Below are positions 35,148-47,059 of a stretch of DNA of 64,000 nt, piece after piece. The notes beneath the pieces were generated by a model. It did no database searches, had not been told where the DNA came from, and worked only from the letters and a program-made list of their open reading frames with translations. The translations under genes were made by a program, and so were the position numbers. The stretch covers positions 38,700-102,699 of the forward strand of contig QKWP01001877.1 in NCBI GenBank assembly GCA_003550325.1, given 5' to 3'. The first letter of the stretch is position 1, and each line of letters begins with the position of its first letter. The stretch is from Gigaspora rosea (taxonomy: Eukaryota > Glomeromycota > Glomeromycetes > Diversisporales > Gigasporaceae).

Positions 35148-38100
35148 TTAGTCATACCTATCATTTGCTGCACATCTTTTCTTTAAACAGTTGTCCAAAT
35201 GCGAGTTTATACGTAGATTTGTAGGTTTTTTAAAAGTTTTATAACATTTTGGGCACTCCCAATCTGCAACTATTGGCTGAACTTCTATATCATCTTTTAC
35301 ATTTTCATCATTATTATGTTCACTCATGACTATAGTATCTTGTACGGATAAGTTCAATAGGTCCATATTTCGATCATTGATATCATCCATCTCCGTTGTT
35401 TTCAAGCACTTGTTCAGATGTTCATTAAAATGTAGATTTGACATATTTAGAAATAGCTTATTACAACTTGGGCAAGTATACTTTCTAAAAATTGTTGGTG
35501 TAGGGCACCATTTATATTCTTCACTTGTTACTTGAGTTAAATTTGACGATTCTGTAGTGGATTCATAATTTGTCGGTAAATTGGTTGATGATTCAGAAGA
35601 AGTAATGAGTTGTCTTTTAACGCGATTATTTTGTTGAGCTGCATCTGAAAACCACTTCATATAAATACATTTTATATTAGTAAATGAGGCTCTCCACAGC
35701 AAAAGGAGACAATGGAATGATTTTAATTTTATGTATATTAACAATAATTTCGTATTACCTTCAAATATAAAATATTGCTTATTTATAATATAAATAAGCA
35801 ATATTTTTATATTTTGAAGGTTTAAAATAGGTAATACTGTAATATGGAATTGCAGTAAAATTTTTACATAAAATTAAAATATTCCACTGCCTTATTGCTG
35901 TGAAGGCCCATAAGTAATAAACGGAAAAGTTTGTTAAAAATAGAATTAACAAATTTATATATACTCTTTTAAGACCATTGTTCTCGGCTTTCGGTTTTAC
36001 TAATAATTCAAGAGCAGGTTGCGATCTTTTTGATTGTTGAGGTTGATTTTGTTGTTGAGAAAACCACTAAAATTATATAATTAATAAATCAACAATGATT
36101 TTTAAATAAGAGAGTTAGGAAATTAATGTTGTAAAGTCAATTATTCTTTTTACCATTTTCAAACCATTTTCACAGTCATGTGAAATCAAATTAGATAGTC
36201 TAATCCCCAAAAGCCTTAAATTCAAAGGCAATTCATCTGTTAAAATCTATTAATAAAAGTAATTAAGGTCGATTCAAAAGTTTGAAGAGGAATAATTCTG
36301 TTAATATTAATAAAAATTACTTGTTTTCCGATATTATATATATCATCAGCTGTGTGTATATATTTCTTAACAGATCTTTCACGTGTAATCATTTTAAAAT
36401 TAACCAATTTAAATGTGATTGCGATAGTTTTTCCCTATATTTTTCAAGAATTAATATGAAAATATCCTTTTATATAATAATGTACTTAATAGATAATTAC
36501 TTGAAGGCGTTCCTTTAAGAGATCGGCTGCAAGATGATCAGCCAATTCACGAAGTTTCTCATATAAATCATCGGGTTTACTTAAACTGCTGAATGTTCTA
36601 AATTAAATGAACAGATCAACATGATAAATATATTATGATTATGCCTTGTAAACGCGTCCATTAAAAAAAAAAAGTTTTTCTATAACCTTGATATACTCTT
36701 ACTCTTACGTTTATGATCTCTATAATCAAAATAATTAATGTATTAAAACATAAATGCATTCATTAGAGATGGGTGCAATGCGCATGAATGCATGCATACA
36801 TATATGCGTGCATACGCATGGTCTAAGCAATTTTATAATTAATATGCCCATACAAAATTAAAATAATTAATAATATTCAACATCATTAAAATCCAATTAC
36901 GGGATTTTGAGATCCCGTGATTGGATTTTAATGATTTTGGAATCACCTTATCAAGACGGTCATTATGGTACGTAGTAAAATCATCAAAAAATGGATCAGT
37001 GAATCAAAAAATTATTTACTACGTATTATTAAATATTCTATATATTTTCGCATGAAGCATGCTATGCACATAGAAAAATGCCATCTCTAGTATTCATTTG
37101 AAATATTATTATTATTATAAAGAGAAATAATACACTCACGTTTTAACAATATTTGACCCAATTCCAAGCGCAGCTCGAATAAAGAAATTGAATGAAGATG
37201 ATGAAAACATCTGATGTATATAAACGCGATTATCAAGTATTGCACCACAAGTCTTAATATCCATTTCATTTAAGATTCTTTCAGTGACTCTACCGATGCC
37301 TTAATCATTAAATTATGAAAGTAATTTAAGATATATACATATGTAAGACATAAAACAAAAATAAAATAAAATAAAATATATATATTACCAGGAATTTTGC
37401 GAACAGAAAGAGGCCGAATGAAATTCATTATATCATCAACATTGTTTTGAAGTCTATACTGACCATTTGGTTTATTTAAATCAGAACAAATTTTAGCCAA
37501 TAACTTGTTTGCAGCAATACCAGCACTAGCAGTTAATTTTGTCTCTTCATGTATCTCTCTCCGAATTTGTTCAACCACATTATCCGGAGATTCATCAATT
37601 GTATCAAGATACTTTGTTATATCTAAATATGCTTCATCCAAACTCATAGGTGTATAATCTGGATCATAACGAGAAAATATTTCGCGGATTTGTTTCGAGA
37701 CAGCACGATATTTATCAAAGTTACATGGAACAATGATAAGTTCGGGACATAATTTCTTTGCGATAAATCCAGGCATCGCACTACGTACACCATACTATAG
37801 TGATAAAGGAAATTTTTAAATTTAGTTTCATATACCGGTATTAAAATGGAGTAATATATTTGTAACCATGGATACTGTAGCCACATTCTATAAAAAAATC
37901 ATAATAACTCAAAAATTATTAAATATAAAACCATCATCTATATTTTGGTATAGTAACCCATGGTTACAAATCTATTAAATCTAATAAAATTTAAAAAAGT
38001 TAAAAAAAACAAAATAATTAATGCAATCCGAAAAACTTACATTTCGAGCTTCATAATTTGAAGTTGTCAACATAGAATTATCACCCACGGCCATTGGTTT

Positions 38101-38939
38101 ATTACGTAAAGAAGGATTATCCCTTTCTTCAATTGACGCGTAAAACGCATCCATATCAATATGTACAATTATGTGAGATAAATCTCTCTCACGTTCAGCA
38201 ACTTGTACCAAATTATCAACTTTACTATTAATGGTAGATAAGTTTTGTTTTTTAAGAGATTCATATTTTTTCATCATTTGTTTAAGTTTAATACTTAAAG
38301 CTTCATCCTTTTTTTCTTCGTTAAGGTAAAATGCAGAATTCTAAAAACGATAGATAATCCAAATATAAGAAATATAAGAAATATAAGTAAGGATTATTTT
38401 AAACATTATAAATTTATCAAATATAATATAATTTATACTTGTCGCCCAAATCCCAAACTATTATAATTTGAATTTTAATTTGAGTTTAATCCCAAACTCT
38501 AATACTACTCTAATCAAACTATATATCTCAAAAAACTTTATTAATAAATATTTTCATAATTATATTAATTATATATTACAATACATTAGTAAAATGTAAA
38601 GAGTATTTTAATTGTTTTTTTTTTGAGGTTTGGGATTTATCCAAGTTTGGACGGCAAGTATAACAGTATAATTTGATGCATTACTTTTGAAGCTTCATAG
38701 ATAATTTGTTTAACTTTTTCTTTATCGATCCCTTGAAGGCCAGCTTTATTTGAAGCAAGCTCACCTATTCTACTATTACGTATTAAATCGTTATTTTTGC
38801 TACCGGTTGAACTAGGATATGGAATAGAAGATGGACCAATATTTTCATTTTTTTGGTCTTCCTCAACGTAATGAAAATCATCGCCTTCAAGTTCTTCACC
38901 GATTAAAAATCCATGCGAATCAAGGATATCACTTTCCAT
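35148..38939 (-). CDS. polk: DNA polymerase kappa (Y family), 10 exons
   Basis: Translesion DNA polymerase that bypasses minor-groove adducts and extends mismatched ends in the nucleus. Exons (minus order): 38939-38685, 38340-38041, 37794-37389, 37299-37140, 36719-36687, 36597-36501, 36434-36321, 36246-36154, 36066-36001, 35654-35148. All are GT-AG and in phase; 676 residues. Seen: NKAGLQGIDKEKVKQIIYEA (kappa N-clasp), HIDMDAFYAS with catalytic Asp147/Asp149, SLDEAY with Asp238/Glu239, TASAGIAANKLLAKICSDLN, a helix-hairpin block from IGRVTERIL, a little-finger region (RKSKSISRTF to LRLLGIRLS), then two C-x2-C-x14-H-x3-C fingers (Cys569-Cys591 and Cys642-Cys664) of the UBZ4 type that bind ubiquitinated PCNA. 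Exons 9 and 10 both open with WFS plus a Gln-rich stretch, which suggests exon duplication. Exon 5 is 33 nt. No break was found. Confidence 0.96.
35759..35822. repeat. Hairpin in the last intron of polymerase kappa
   Basis: The arm ccttcaaatataaaatattg and its inverse, ending tattttgaagg, surround a short centre. Outer flanks gtattacc and ggtaatac are also inverted. It lies wholly inside intron 9 (35655-36000). Confidence 0.65.
36774..37089. mobile_element. hAT-like MITE inside polymerase kappa intron 4
   Basis: The ends tagagatgg and ccatctcta are inverted. The flanks gcattcat (36766-36773) and gtattcat (37090-37097) are an 8-bp duplication with one change. The interior has gcatgcat/atgcgcat words and a ~21-bp hairpin (arm begins cattaaaatccaatta). 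Removing element and duplication leaves a ~96-bp intron, the normal size here. Confidence 0.82.
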
Positions 38940-39459
38940 CCTGGAAAAAAAAAAAACACGTATTAGATAAGATATGCACCAGTTTTTGTTATCATCATCA
39001 GTTATTAATATAATGTAAACAAATTTATTCCGGCGATTTCCCGAACTGCAACATTACACAAATTAATTGACATTTTTTTTTCTTTTTTTTTTTTTAATCG
39101 TTTATTAGAGTTATAATAAAATAAAATTGGTTGTTATAAGACTATATGTGAGAACTTGAATTTATCAACTTTATACACGAAGTACTACAATTTGTATTAG
39201 ATCAAAATTTTATCTTAAAAATTCTAGATATATACTTTTACATGTGATTGATCGAAATTAAGGAAAGGGATGCAGTACGTAAAAGTAAAGTACATATCAG
39301 ATATATTTATTTATATACCGGTATTTATTTATTTATTTATTTTTATAATGAAATGAATAATATCGTTTTTTATATACGCATTCGTAGGTTTACGTTATCA
39401 TTATCTGTTATACTAATGCTAAGAGGAATTGTACGTACGTGCGCGCGCGTGTGTGCGTG
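38940..39459. promoter_or_regulatory. 5' region of polymerase kappa
   Basis: Holds poly-A/T tracts (around 39070-39095) and a taat-rich stretch. No specific site could be supported. Opposite-strand ORFs here look like chance frames. Confidence 0.25.
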
Positions 39460-39725
39460 TATAAGATATCTGATATCTGAATGTACCCGTATTTATCCGA
39501 CATGTGCACCTGGGATATTTCCCTGGTTCGTTTCTATGTTTTTTTAATCTATTTTATTATTATATGCCGGGTATATAAGTGTGATACCTCCCATTTATAT
39601 ATCAGGGTATAAATCAAAAAAATTGGCCTTCAAAAAATCGTTGGAGGGTACGGTACATGGGAGGGGTACACATGTCGGATAAATACGGTATGTACAGTAC
39701 GTATGTATGTGAGATATGAGATACT
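39460..39725. mobile_element. Element with ~40-bp imperfect inverted repeats
   Basis: The left arm has agatatctgatatctgaat and cgtatttatccgacatgtg. The right arm is the inverse with acatgtcggataaatacgg and gtgagatatgagatact. A GC-rich (gcgc/gtgt) run borders the left side. No coding is seen. Confidence 0.55.
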
Positions 39726-40620
39726 TTTTTTTTTTCCCATTGCACACAGCCACATAATCTACACAACAAGTTCCTAACAACTATTTCTCTAATTATATAA
39801 TCCTGTAATCACGATGGTCGATTCGGAAATTTGGTAAGTCGTAAAATTGATTAACTATTTATTATCTGTTATTGGTTGATCAAATTTGATAATTTGATTT
39901 GTTAGTAGTCACATGACTTGACGCACATATTTTTGATCTCTTAAATACAGAAATACAGACGTACAGTACAGTCTGTACGTACAGTACATACCGGTACATA
40001 CATAATACACAAAGTTTATAATACACAAAGTTATATTTAAGAGTTAATAAAACACAACTTTACATACTAAAATTGTAGTTATTAAGGCTATTTGAAATTT
40101 AAGTTTGAAGTTATCTGCTTAATTAATTGTTAAACGAAAGTTTAAATCGATTACATATGAATATATAAATAGCATTAATTTACTATTGGCTAAAAGGTTT
40201 TTTTTTTTTTTTAAATAGCATACATAAAAGTAATAAAAGTAACCGATAATCTGTTATACAAGAAATCCAATAATATATAATTGATTATTATATTGTATTA
40301 CAAAAAAAAAAAAAAAAATTAAAAAAAAAAAATAACACACATCAACCATGATCATACGGTACTGTATCTAACACAAACGCTAATATTCCGAATATTGCTA
40401 CTAATAAAGTCACAATGTCGTTATAAACATGTTTTTTTCTTGCTTCAAACGATTATACAATAATGTAGAACTGTAAAATTTACCGTATCGGTATCAATAT
40501 TCTTTACCATATATTACGTATAACAATGGATAATTTAATAGCTTTTATGTATGTAAAAAAGATTTTTTTTTAAAGTTACTGTAATATCAGATATCGATAT
40601 CAATTCAAAGGTTATTTGTG
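39726..40620. other. Intergenic, no recognisable gene
   Basis: Contains gtacagtac/ccggtacatac clusters near 39960-40000 and homopolymer tracts. Nothing coding was seen. Confidence 0.4.
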
Positions 40621-40627
40621 TGTTCGC

Positions 40628-40665
40628 ATATAGCGATACGCAACGATACGCAACGATACGCAACG
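40628..40665. repeat. Short tandem repeat of cgatacgcaa
   Basis: Four nearly exact 10-bp units read gcgatacgcaacgatacgca and onward. Confidence 0.7.
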
Positions 40666-41515
40666 ATAATACGTGGTTCTTTTGCAGATGATCCATGACC
40701 ACTAATGCTGTAATGAGCAAAAATAGCCAAATTCGTAATATTCAATAGTGATATATGAATATAACCACATTTGTTCTTTAGAGTACATTTGCGCGCATGT
40801 AAACGCCCAATGAACATTTTTTTATAACGGTTTATTCCGATATTTGTACATATTCAAAATACAAATACGTTAAAGTACGAACTATAAATAATCAGAGGAT
40901 CACTTTTTGTGTTCCCTCCTGCTTCGATGTTCCTGCGGTGTGAATTCTTTATCGTTCTTAATAAAATTCCCAGTAGTATAGTAAAATCCCTTAGTCGGAA
41001 ATTTCATTGAAAATGATAGAAATGCGTTCCATATAAAATACCGCAGGAAAATTGAAACTAGTTGCATCCAAACATCTATTATTTATGGTAATCGATTATT
41101 TCACTGTATTGAGTAAACATGACACAAAATCTGTTCAATCTGTTTGTTTAACACCAAATCAAGAAAGCATACGTGCAAAATTGGTGCATCATTAAATTAT
41201 ATCTTTTCGGGTGACGTAGATACTTTGACCTACCAAATATGAAGCTTTTCGAAAAATAAAAAAAAAAAAAAAAAAAAGTAGTACCATCTTTTTTCATTCT
41301 ACGTTTGATCGCGATATACCATATAGTCTTCATTGCGTACATGGTTACACCTGCATAGTTCTTTCCGATTTGTGGTGTGACATTAAAATATATATTCTAT
41401 TTCCTTTTATTCGATCTTCGTTTCGTTTTCTTTTTTCTTTATTTTATTATTAATATTATTAATATTATTAATATTATTATTATTTTAATATCTTTTTTAG
41501 ATTCTCTTTAAATTC

Positions 41516-41640
41516 ACTTCAAATTCTCTCCAAATTCTCTTTAAATTCTCTTTAAATTCTCTTTAAATTCTCTTTAAATTCTTTTTAAAAAATCCTCTTT
41601 TAAAATTCTCTTTTAAAATTCTTTTTTTTTTTTTAAAAAA
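41516..41640 (+). promoter_or_regulatory. CT-rich tandem repeat leader of the F-box gene
   Basis: About eight 13-bp units of the form ttaaattctcttt, grading into tttaaaattctcttt and a poly-T/A run, sit directly before the ATG at 41644. Pyrimidine-rich tracts just upstream of starts are common in fungal promoters and leaders. Here the tract is a recent tandem expansion. Confidence 0.55.
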
Positions 41641-41643
41641 AAA

Positions 41644-43494
41644 ATGACTTATCAAATACTTGCTGAAGTTTTAGAAAAAATTTTAGAAAATTTAAATGAT
41701 GATAAAAATACATTATTTTCTTGTATGTTAGTAAACCGTTATTGGTGTAAACTTGCAGCTCGAATTCTTTGGTCAAAACCTTTTCATCTTTCTTATTCAC
41801 CAAAACTTGTTCGTTCTTATCTTCCATTTTTTCCTTCTGATTCAAAAGTAACTATTGGTCTTCAATCAAATCAAAAATCAAAACCTCCATTATTTGATTA
41901 TCCTTCATTTATACGTAGAATTTCAGTATATTATATGTGTTGTGGAATAAGATCATATATTTTAGATATTCAATTTCGTGATCAAGGTGAAACAAAACAA
42001 CAACGTAGATATACTGATGCTGAATGGATTTTATTCACTCGTCAAACTCAAAATTTATCAAGAGAATTATTCAAATTATTTTTAACTAAATCTCCAAATA
42101 TATTAAGTCTCAATCTAGCAATGCAAGAACGTGATTTTTGTTTACGTGAAAATCCAAACAAATTTCTTGCATTAGATCGTTACAAATCTGCAAAATTCGC
42201 TTTAAGTAAATTACGTCAATTTAGTTCAGGTGGTGAAGGAAAAAAATTTTATGAAATATTATCAAAATATTGTCATAATATTAGATCATTCAACATAATT
42301 TATAATTTTGGTGATTATTGTAAATTTGAAAATTTAATTAAATCACAAAAACATTTAGAACATTTACAAATTCATCATATGTCTTCACTTAATGAAATAT
42401 TAAATTCTTTAGAATCTCAATCTAATTCTTTAAGAACTTTAGAATTTTGGGATTGTGTTTTTAATGATTCTTCTTTAGAAAGTGTTTCAAAATGTTTTAA
42501 ACTTGAAAGAATTATATTTCATTATTGTTCAAATTTAACTGCTGAATTATTATATCCATTAAGTTTTACAAAATTTCAAAATATTAAAACTATTTATTTT
42601 AGATTTAAAGAACGTCTTGATCATAAGGATAGACCAATAGATGAATTAGCAAATTTAATAGAAAATTCAAAATTTTCTTTAAATGATTTATATATACAAG
42701 GTATTGGTTATCCATCAATAAGAATTTTTCAAGCTATAGTAAATTGTAAAAATTTACAAAAACTTTCAATTCAAATTCAAACACTTGGTGAATTTCCATT
42801 ATTATTACATATTATGAATAATTGTACGAAATTACATTCAATTTCTGTTCAAGAAAATCCTAAATTTTTTGCTGAAAATTTCTTTTTACCACCAAATTCT
42901 GGTACTATTGGAAATTCTATGGATTCTTATTTGGATGCAAATGAATTTTTACCTCAAATTTCTCAAATACTTGATGATAATGTTCGTCATTTAGTATTAA
43001 ATTTACCTAATTGTTGGATTACTCCTGAAACTTTAAGAGATTTTTTATTTAATTGTAAGGCGAATTTGGAATATCTTAGATGGCAAAGTTTTGATAATAT
43101 TCAATTATTTGTGGATATTGTTGAAGATTATGGTAGAATTAAAGGAAAAGAAATAAAATATGGAAATTGGAAATGGGAACAATTTAGAGATAACGTGGGT
43201 CCTATTACCTTAGATGTTGAATTTTATAATCGTGATCTTAAACCTTATAGGTATATATATATGTTATCTTGTTTATATATCGATATGGTTAACTGTTAAA
43301 TTCATTTTATTTATTATTAATTATATTTTATTTATTATATTTTATTTATTATATTTTATTTATTATTAATTATAATATTATAATATTATAATAATAATAT
43401 AATTATTTATTTTTATTTTTTCTATTTTAATTTATTTAGTAGATGGGAACAGGAATTCATATTACAACAAAACCTTATCGATTTGTTACGATGA
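41644..43494 (+). CDS. F-box / leucine-rich-repeat-like protein
   Basis: F-box proteins recruit substrates to SCF ubiquitin ligases. The N-terminus (ILAEVLEKILENLNDDKNTL, then LVNRYWCKLAARILWSKPF) is an F-box of the type hugely expanded in Glomeromycotina. The middle has weak LRR-like segments (LEHLQIHHMSSL, LRTLEFWDCVF, LERIIFHYCSNL, LQKLSIQIQTLGEF). The main exon 41644-43250 reads open to 43299, but at DLKPY a GTATATAT donor (43251) can join an acceptor at 43438-43439. That adds SRWEQEFILQQNLIDLLR and a TGA, 553 residues in all. The WE-F-x4-Q tail is typical of this family, so I prefer the spliced form. Without splicing the protein is 551 residues with a different tail. No breaks. The substrate is unknown. 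Confidence 0.85.
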
Positions 43495-44101
43495 TTCCTA
43501 ATTTTACAGTATGTGTCGTTTAAGAGATTCCTGATTGATGTTACTTTTAAAATCAAATTTGAACCAAATTCGATCAAATACGACAAATCTCATCAAGTCA
43601 TCAAGTCATTATTATACTGGTTACAAACCTCTTATTATTTTTTTTTTCTATTATTCGACATAACTTAGTTTAAATATCTATTTGATTACATATAGTTTTA
43701 GAATTTTAATTATAATATTTTTAACCAATATATATCTTATATATACAATATATATTATACATTTTATACATTGTAAAAAATCATTACCTAATTGTATTTG
43801 TACAAATAAAAAACAACTATTAATAGAATGGGTAAAATATATAATAACGATAATAATGTTAAAAAAAAAAAAAAAACTTTACTACTGTACAGTATATAGT
43901 TCTGTAGTTATATAAAATTTTATATTTTTCTCGGTTCTAAATATGCAATGTGATTTGCTATTATTGGAAGCATTGTAACACATTTTTTAAATACAGAAAT
44001 ATATACCTTGATGACTATTGGTTTATTGATTATTTTACTCAACCAATCATAAGTTTACATATATTTGAAATAAAATTTTTAGAAATTTTAATCATGTCGT
44101 C
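43495..44101. other. Intergenic between F-box gene and MZM1
   Basis: AT-rich. The plus-strand frame 43682-43915 is hydrophobic Ile/Tyr-rich translation of low-complexity DNA and is not supported as a gene. A duplicated atcatgtcgt / catgtcgtca at the MZM1 start gives two ATGs in different frames. Confidence 0.4.
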
Positions 44102-45128
44102 ATGTCGTCAGCATCCACAAAAACAAGACTTGCTGTACTTAACGCGTATAAGTATTTGTTAAGAACTCAAAAAGAAACATTTAATGGTATGTTTCTTCTG
44201 ATCTTTCGCTTTATTTTATTTTATTTTATTTTTTATTTTTTTTTTTACGCTTCATCTTAATAAAAATACTAATGCGTATTAAAAAGGTGACTTCTTGGCA
44301 ATATCTGGTTTGTATTTTCTTTCATAGAGTAGATATTCGCCATTAAACCATAAACCACATAAACCACATAAACCACATAAACCAGTTTATCTTAATCAAT
44401 TCTTTTGATTATATAGAAGCAAGACGCAAAACACATGAAGAATTTTTAAAAAATAAAGATGAAACAAATGAAAAAGAAATCAATAAAGTAGTATTCTTGC
44501 TATCCTTAATTATTTTCCGACTTTCCTTGACTAAAACTTTTATTTATAAATATTATACATTTAAATTATTCTAGCAAATTAATCAAGCATTAGAAGCAGC
44601 CGAATTTCTAAAGTCAAATGTTATCCAAGCTGTATTTGACGAAAAAACAAGCAGATTCAGTAAGTTTAATAATAAACTTTAGTTCTACTCTTATTATATA
44701 TTTTCAAAATAAAATTACATATTAAAAAAAAACCCAAGATAGTAATTAACAGTGTGTTAAAATTAGTCTCTAAAATTCCCTTTTTGGAGAAGTTAGTAAC
44801 TTCATTTACCTTTTTCGAAAAAGTTACAAACTTTCTAAATGAGGAAATATTAAAGACCAATTTTGGCATTAATTAAACTATCTAGATAATATATTTTGTT
44901 CTTTTAATAGTTGTAATTTTATTTTCAAAAACATTTTAAACTATTTTAAATACAGTAATGTAAAATGTGATAACTGATTGTCCTCTATGGTGTTGAACTT
45001 TATCATTCATTAATTTGACAACTTTTCAACCAGAGGCAAAAATAACTGATAACACTGAATTGGGTGATAATGAATCTATCAAAAATCCACCATCTGTTAA
45101 AGAATTAAAAGAAAAAATGAAGTGTTGA
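44102..45128 (+). CDS. MZM1: LYR-motif protein, complex III assembly factor MZM1/LYRM7-like
   Basis: Mitochondrial matrix chaperone that holds the Rieske iron-sulfur subunit before insertion into respiratory complex III (family knowledge). Exons 44102-44186, 44287-44307, 44417-44487, 44575-44659, 45034-45128; all GT-AG, in phase, 118 residues (human LYRM7 about 104, yeast Mzm1 about 123). Seen: AVLNAYKYLLRTQKETFNGD at the LYR position (here KYL in place of LYR), then EARRKTHEEFLKNKDETNEK, then LKSNVIQAVFD, which aligns with LLRTSVIQGI of LYRM7. The C-terminus is basic (ELKEKMKC). The ATG at 44102 is chosen because the ATG at 44094 is in another frame. Exon 2 is 21 nt. Intron 2 holds a fourfold accacataa repeat. 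Confidence 0.88.
44352..44387 (+). repeat. 11-bp tandem repeat in MZM1 intron 2
   Basis: Four units of cataaaccaca/cacataaacca lie inside the intron between the 21-nt exon and exon 3. Confidence 0.75.
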
Positions 45129-45580
45129 AGTTAGCATTTTTGAATTTTATATTATTTGTAATTACATAAGATATAGGAACTTGTGCACTTCTAATGAAAT
45201 AAATTTTTTTTTTTTTTTAGCCCATTTTTATTATGATTTTGATATTCACCCCACATTTTTATATTTTTATTGTTTTAAAAATTTCTCAATTCTGATTCAA
45301 TCCACACAGGCCTCTAGATTAACTTTGAAAATAATTTAAAATTACAAATTTATAAATGTTATGTCAAAAGAATTATACATACATTTTAAAATACACATTA
45401 ATAATAATAACAATCCATTTTGAAACCGGAATATTTTATATTCATATAAAATATATATATATATATATATATATATTTTATATTCATATAAAATATATAT
45501 ATATATACAGTAGAATAAAATTTATATGATTGGTTCTATTTAATTATACATTATATTTTATAATTAAAAGATACACGTAA
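45129..45580. repeat. AT-dinucleotide tract and low complexity
   Basis: Bases 45430-45505 contain ttttatattcatataaaata twice around (ta)n runs. No coding was seen. Confidence 0.6.
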
Positions 45581-45589
45581 GGACAGTGT

Positions 45590-45690
45590 TGTACACGGAC
45601 ATTGACCGCCAATTTTAAGGGACACGGACAGTCCCAGACAATGTCCCATTCCCCATGTCCTCCTATTATGTCTGGGACATGTCCGTGGGA
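45590..45690. repeat. GGGACATGTCC word-repeat relic
   Basis: Reiterated ggacatgtcc/gggacatgtcc and gacagtccc half-words in both orientations. The left edge has cagtgttgtac resembling a hAT CAGTGTT terminus, but the right terminus is not found. Overlapping ORFs on both strands (45551-45787) are by-products. Confidence 0.5.
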
Positions 45691-47059
45691 TAAAACAAAA
45701 ATTATGATAAACCTGATTCAGGTTAGTGTTATACATTTTTGGTATTTACGATGTATCCAACGTTCAAGAAAGCTCAAGCATATTTAAAATTGCATGAGAA
45801 CGTTTAAACTACCAGATGTCTTTAACATCCCTGGTTTGAGTAAATAACAATGATAAAGTGATGGTATCGAATAATTTTATTGGCTTACGATCACATAAAT
45901 TAACATGGATGGGTGAACACGTTCACGGACGGAACATGGTACAGCATAAAGAAATTTCATTAGAGATTGTACGTACAAAATTACGACAAAAATTGCCTGA
46001 AACTATAACTAATTCTAATGCGATCTAACTTGTTGGATACGATATTAAATAATACTTGAGTAGAAATTTTCTTGATGGGTACAATATCTAAACTTCATAG
46101 ACCATTCATTAACTTCTTTTAAAACTATTGCTATGCTGCTTGATAAATATGATAACTTTACACTGCTAAAGAACTTGACATAACAAATTGACCAATAACA
46201 TTGCTTACATTATTATTAGATGCTTTAAATCACCACCCAAAAAATTTCAGATCATACGATTTAATAATCATGATACAGTATCATTATCATACCATAAAAG
46301 CGAAAATATAATTAACTACATATATATTAAATTTTTTGATTATGCGAATGATGTAAATCGCATATGCTAAAATTTTTTAGGTATTACCTCTCATCTGTGC
46401 GTATAAGAAATATAATGCATAAAAAGAATTTAAAATGTAAAACAAGGCATTTACCAATTTTGTATATGATATTGTGTCGCTGAAATTACAAATATCAGGA
46501 TTTGCATGAATGGAATTTGGACAATGGAAATCGGTCCGATGTCAAGTGCCCGATCAAAAACAATGAACATAGAATCGGAGATATAGGATTAAATCAATTC
46601 ATATCGATATTATATGACAATCAACAAATAAAATTATATTTCATTTTGTAAAATATTGTTACTATGCAAATCTCGATAAACAAGATCTTAAGAATGTAGA
46701 CCGAAAGAAATTAGATACAAAAAATTTAACCTTTCTTTCCATGTCAGTCGTGATACTTTAAGGTTATAATTGCTTAATCTAAAACAAGATTGAAATCTTC
46801 ATTTCTGAATATCCCATAGCATTTTATGATTAAAGAATTCTTTTTTCCAATTTTATAATAAACAAGTAACTATTTGATAAAATATACAGTATTAGTTAAG
46901 GAATATTAATAATAATGATTCAATAAATTATCTAATTTCAAAATTTTGAAATCTTTTTTGTAATTCATGAACTAACTTAAGTTCAATTTCCATTTACATA
47001 GCATGGTATATTGTATAGTTGCGAATCCACTTTTTCGATCTCTTTAATATCTTTGAATT
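45691..47059. other. Decayed coding scraps, no gene recognised
   Basis: Short readable plus-strand peptides occur, for example KEISLEIVRTKLRQKLPETI near 45955-46010 and LHEWNLDNGNRSDVKCPIKN near 46505-46565. They are separated by stops and I could not assign a family. They may be parts of one dead gene. Confidence 0.3.

Noticed and set aside
35326..35535. Plus-strand ORF opposite the polymerase kappa fingers
   Set aside because: Antisense shadow of exon 10.
39248..39547. 99-codon plus-strand ORF upstream of polymerase kappa
   Set aside because: Tyr/Ile-rich translation of low complexity running into an inverted-repeat element; no family.
45551..45787. Overlapping ORFs on both strands with Cys/Pro motifs
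   Set aside because: They arise from the GGGACATGTCC word cluster.
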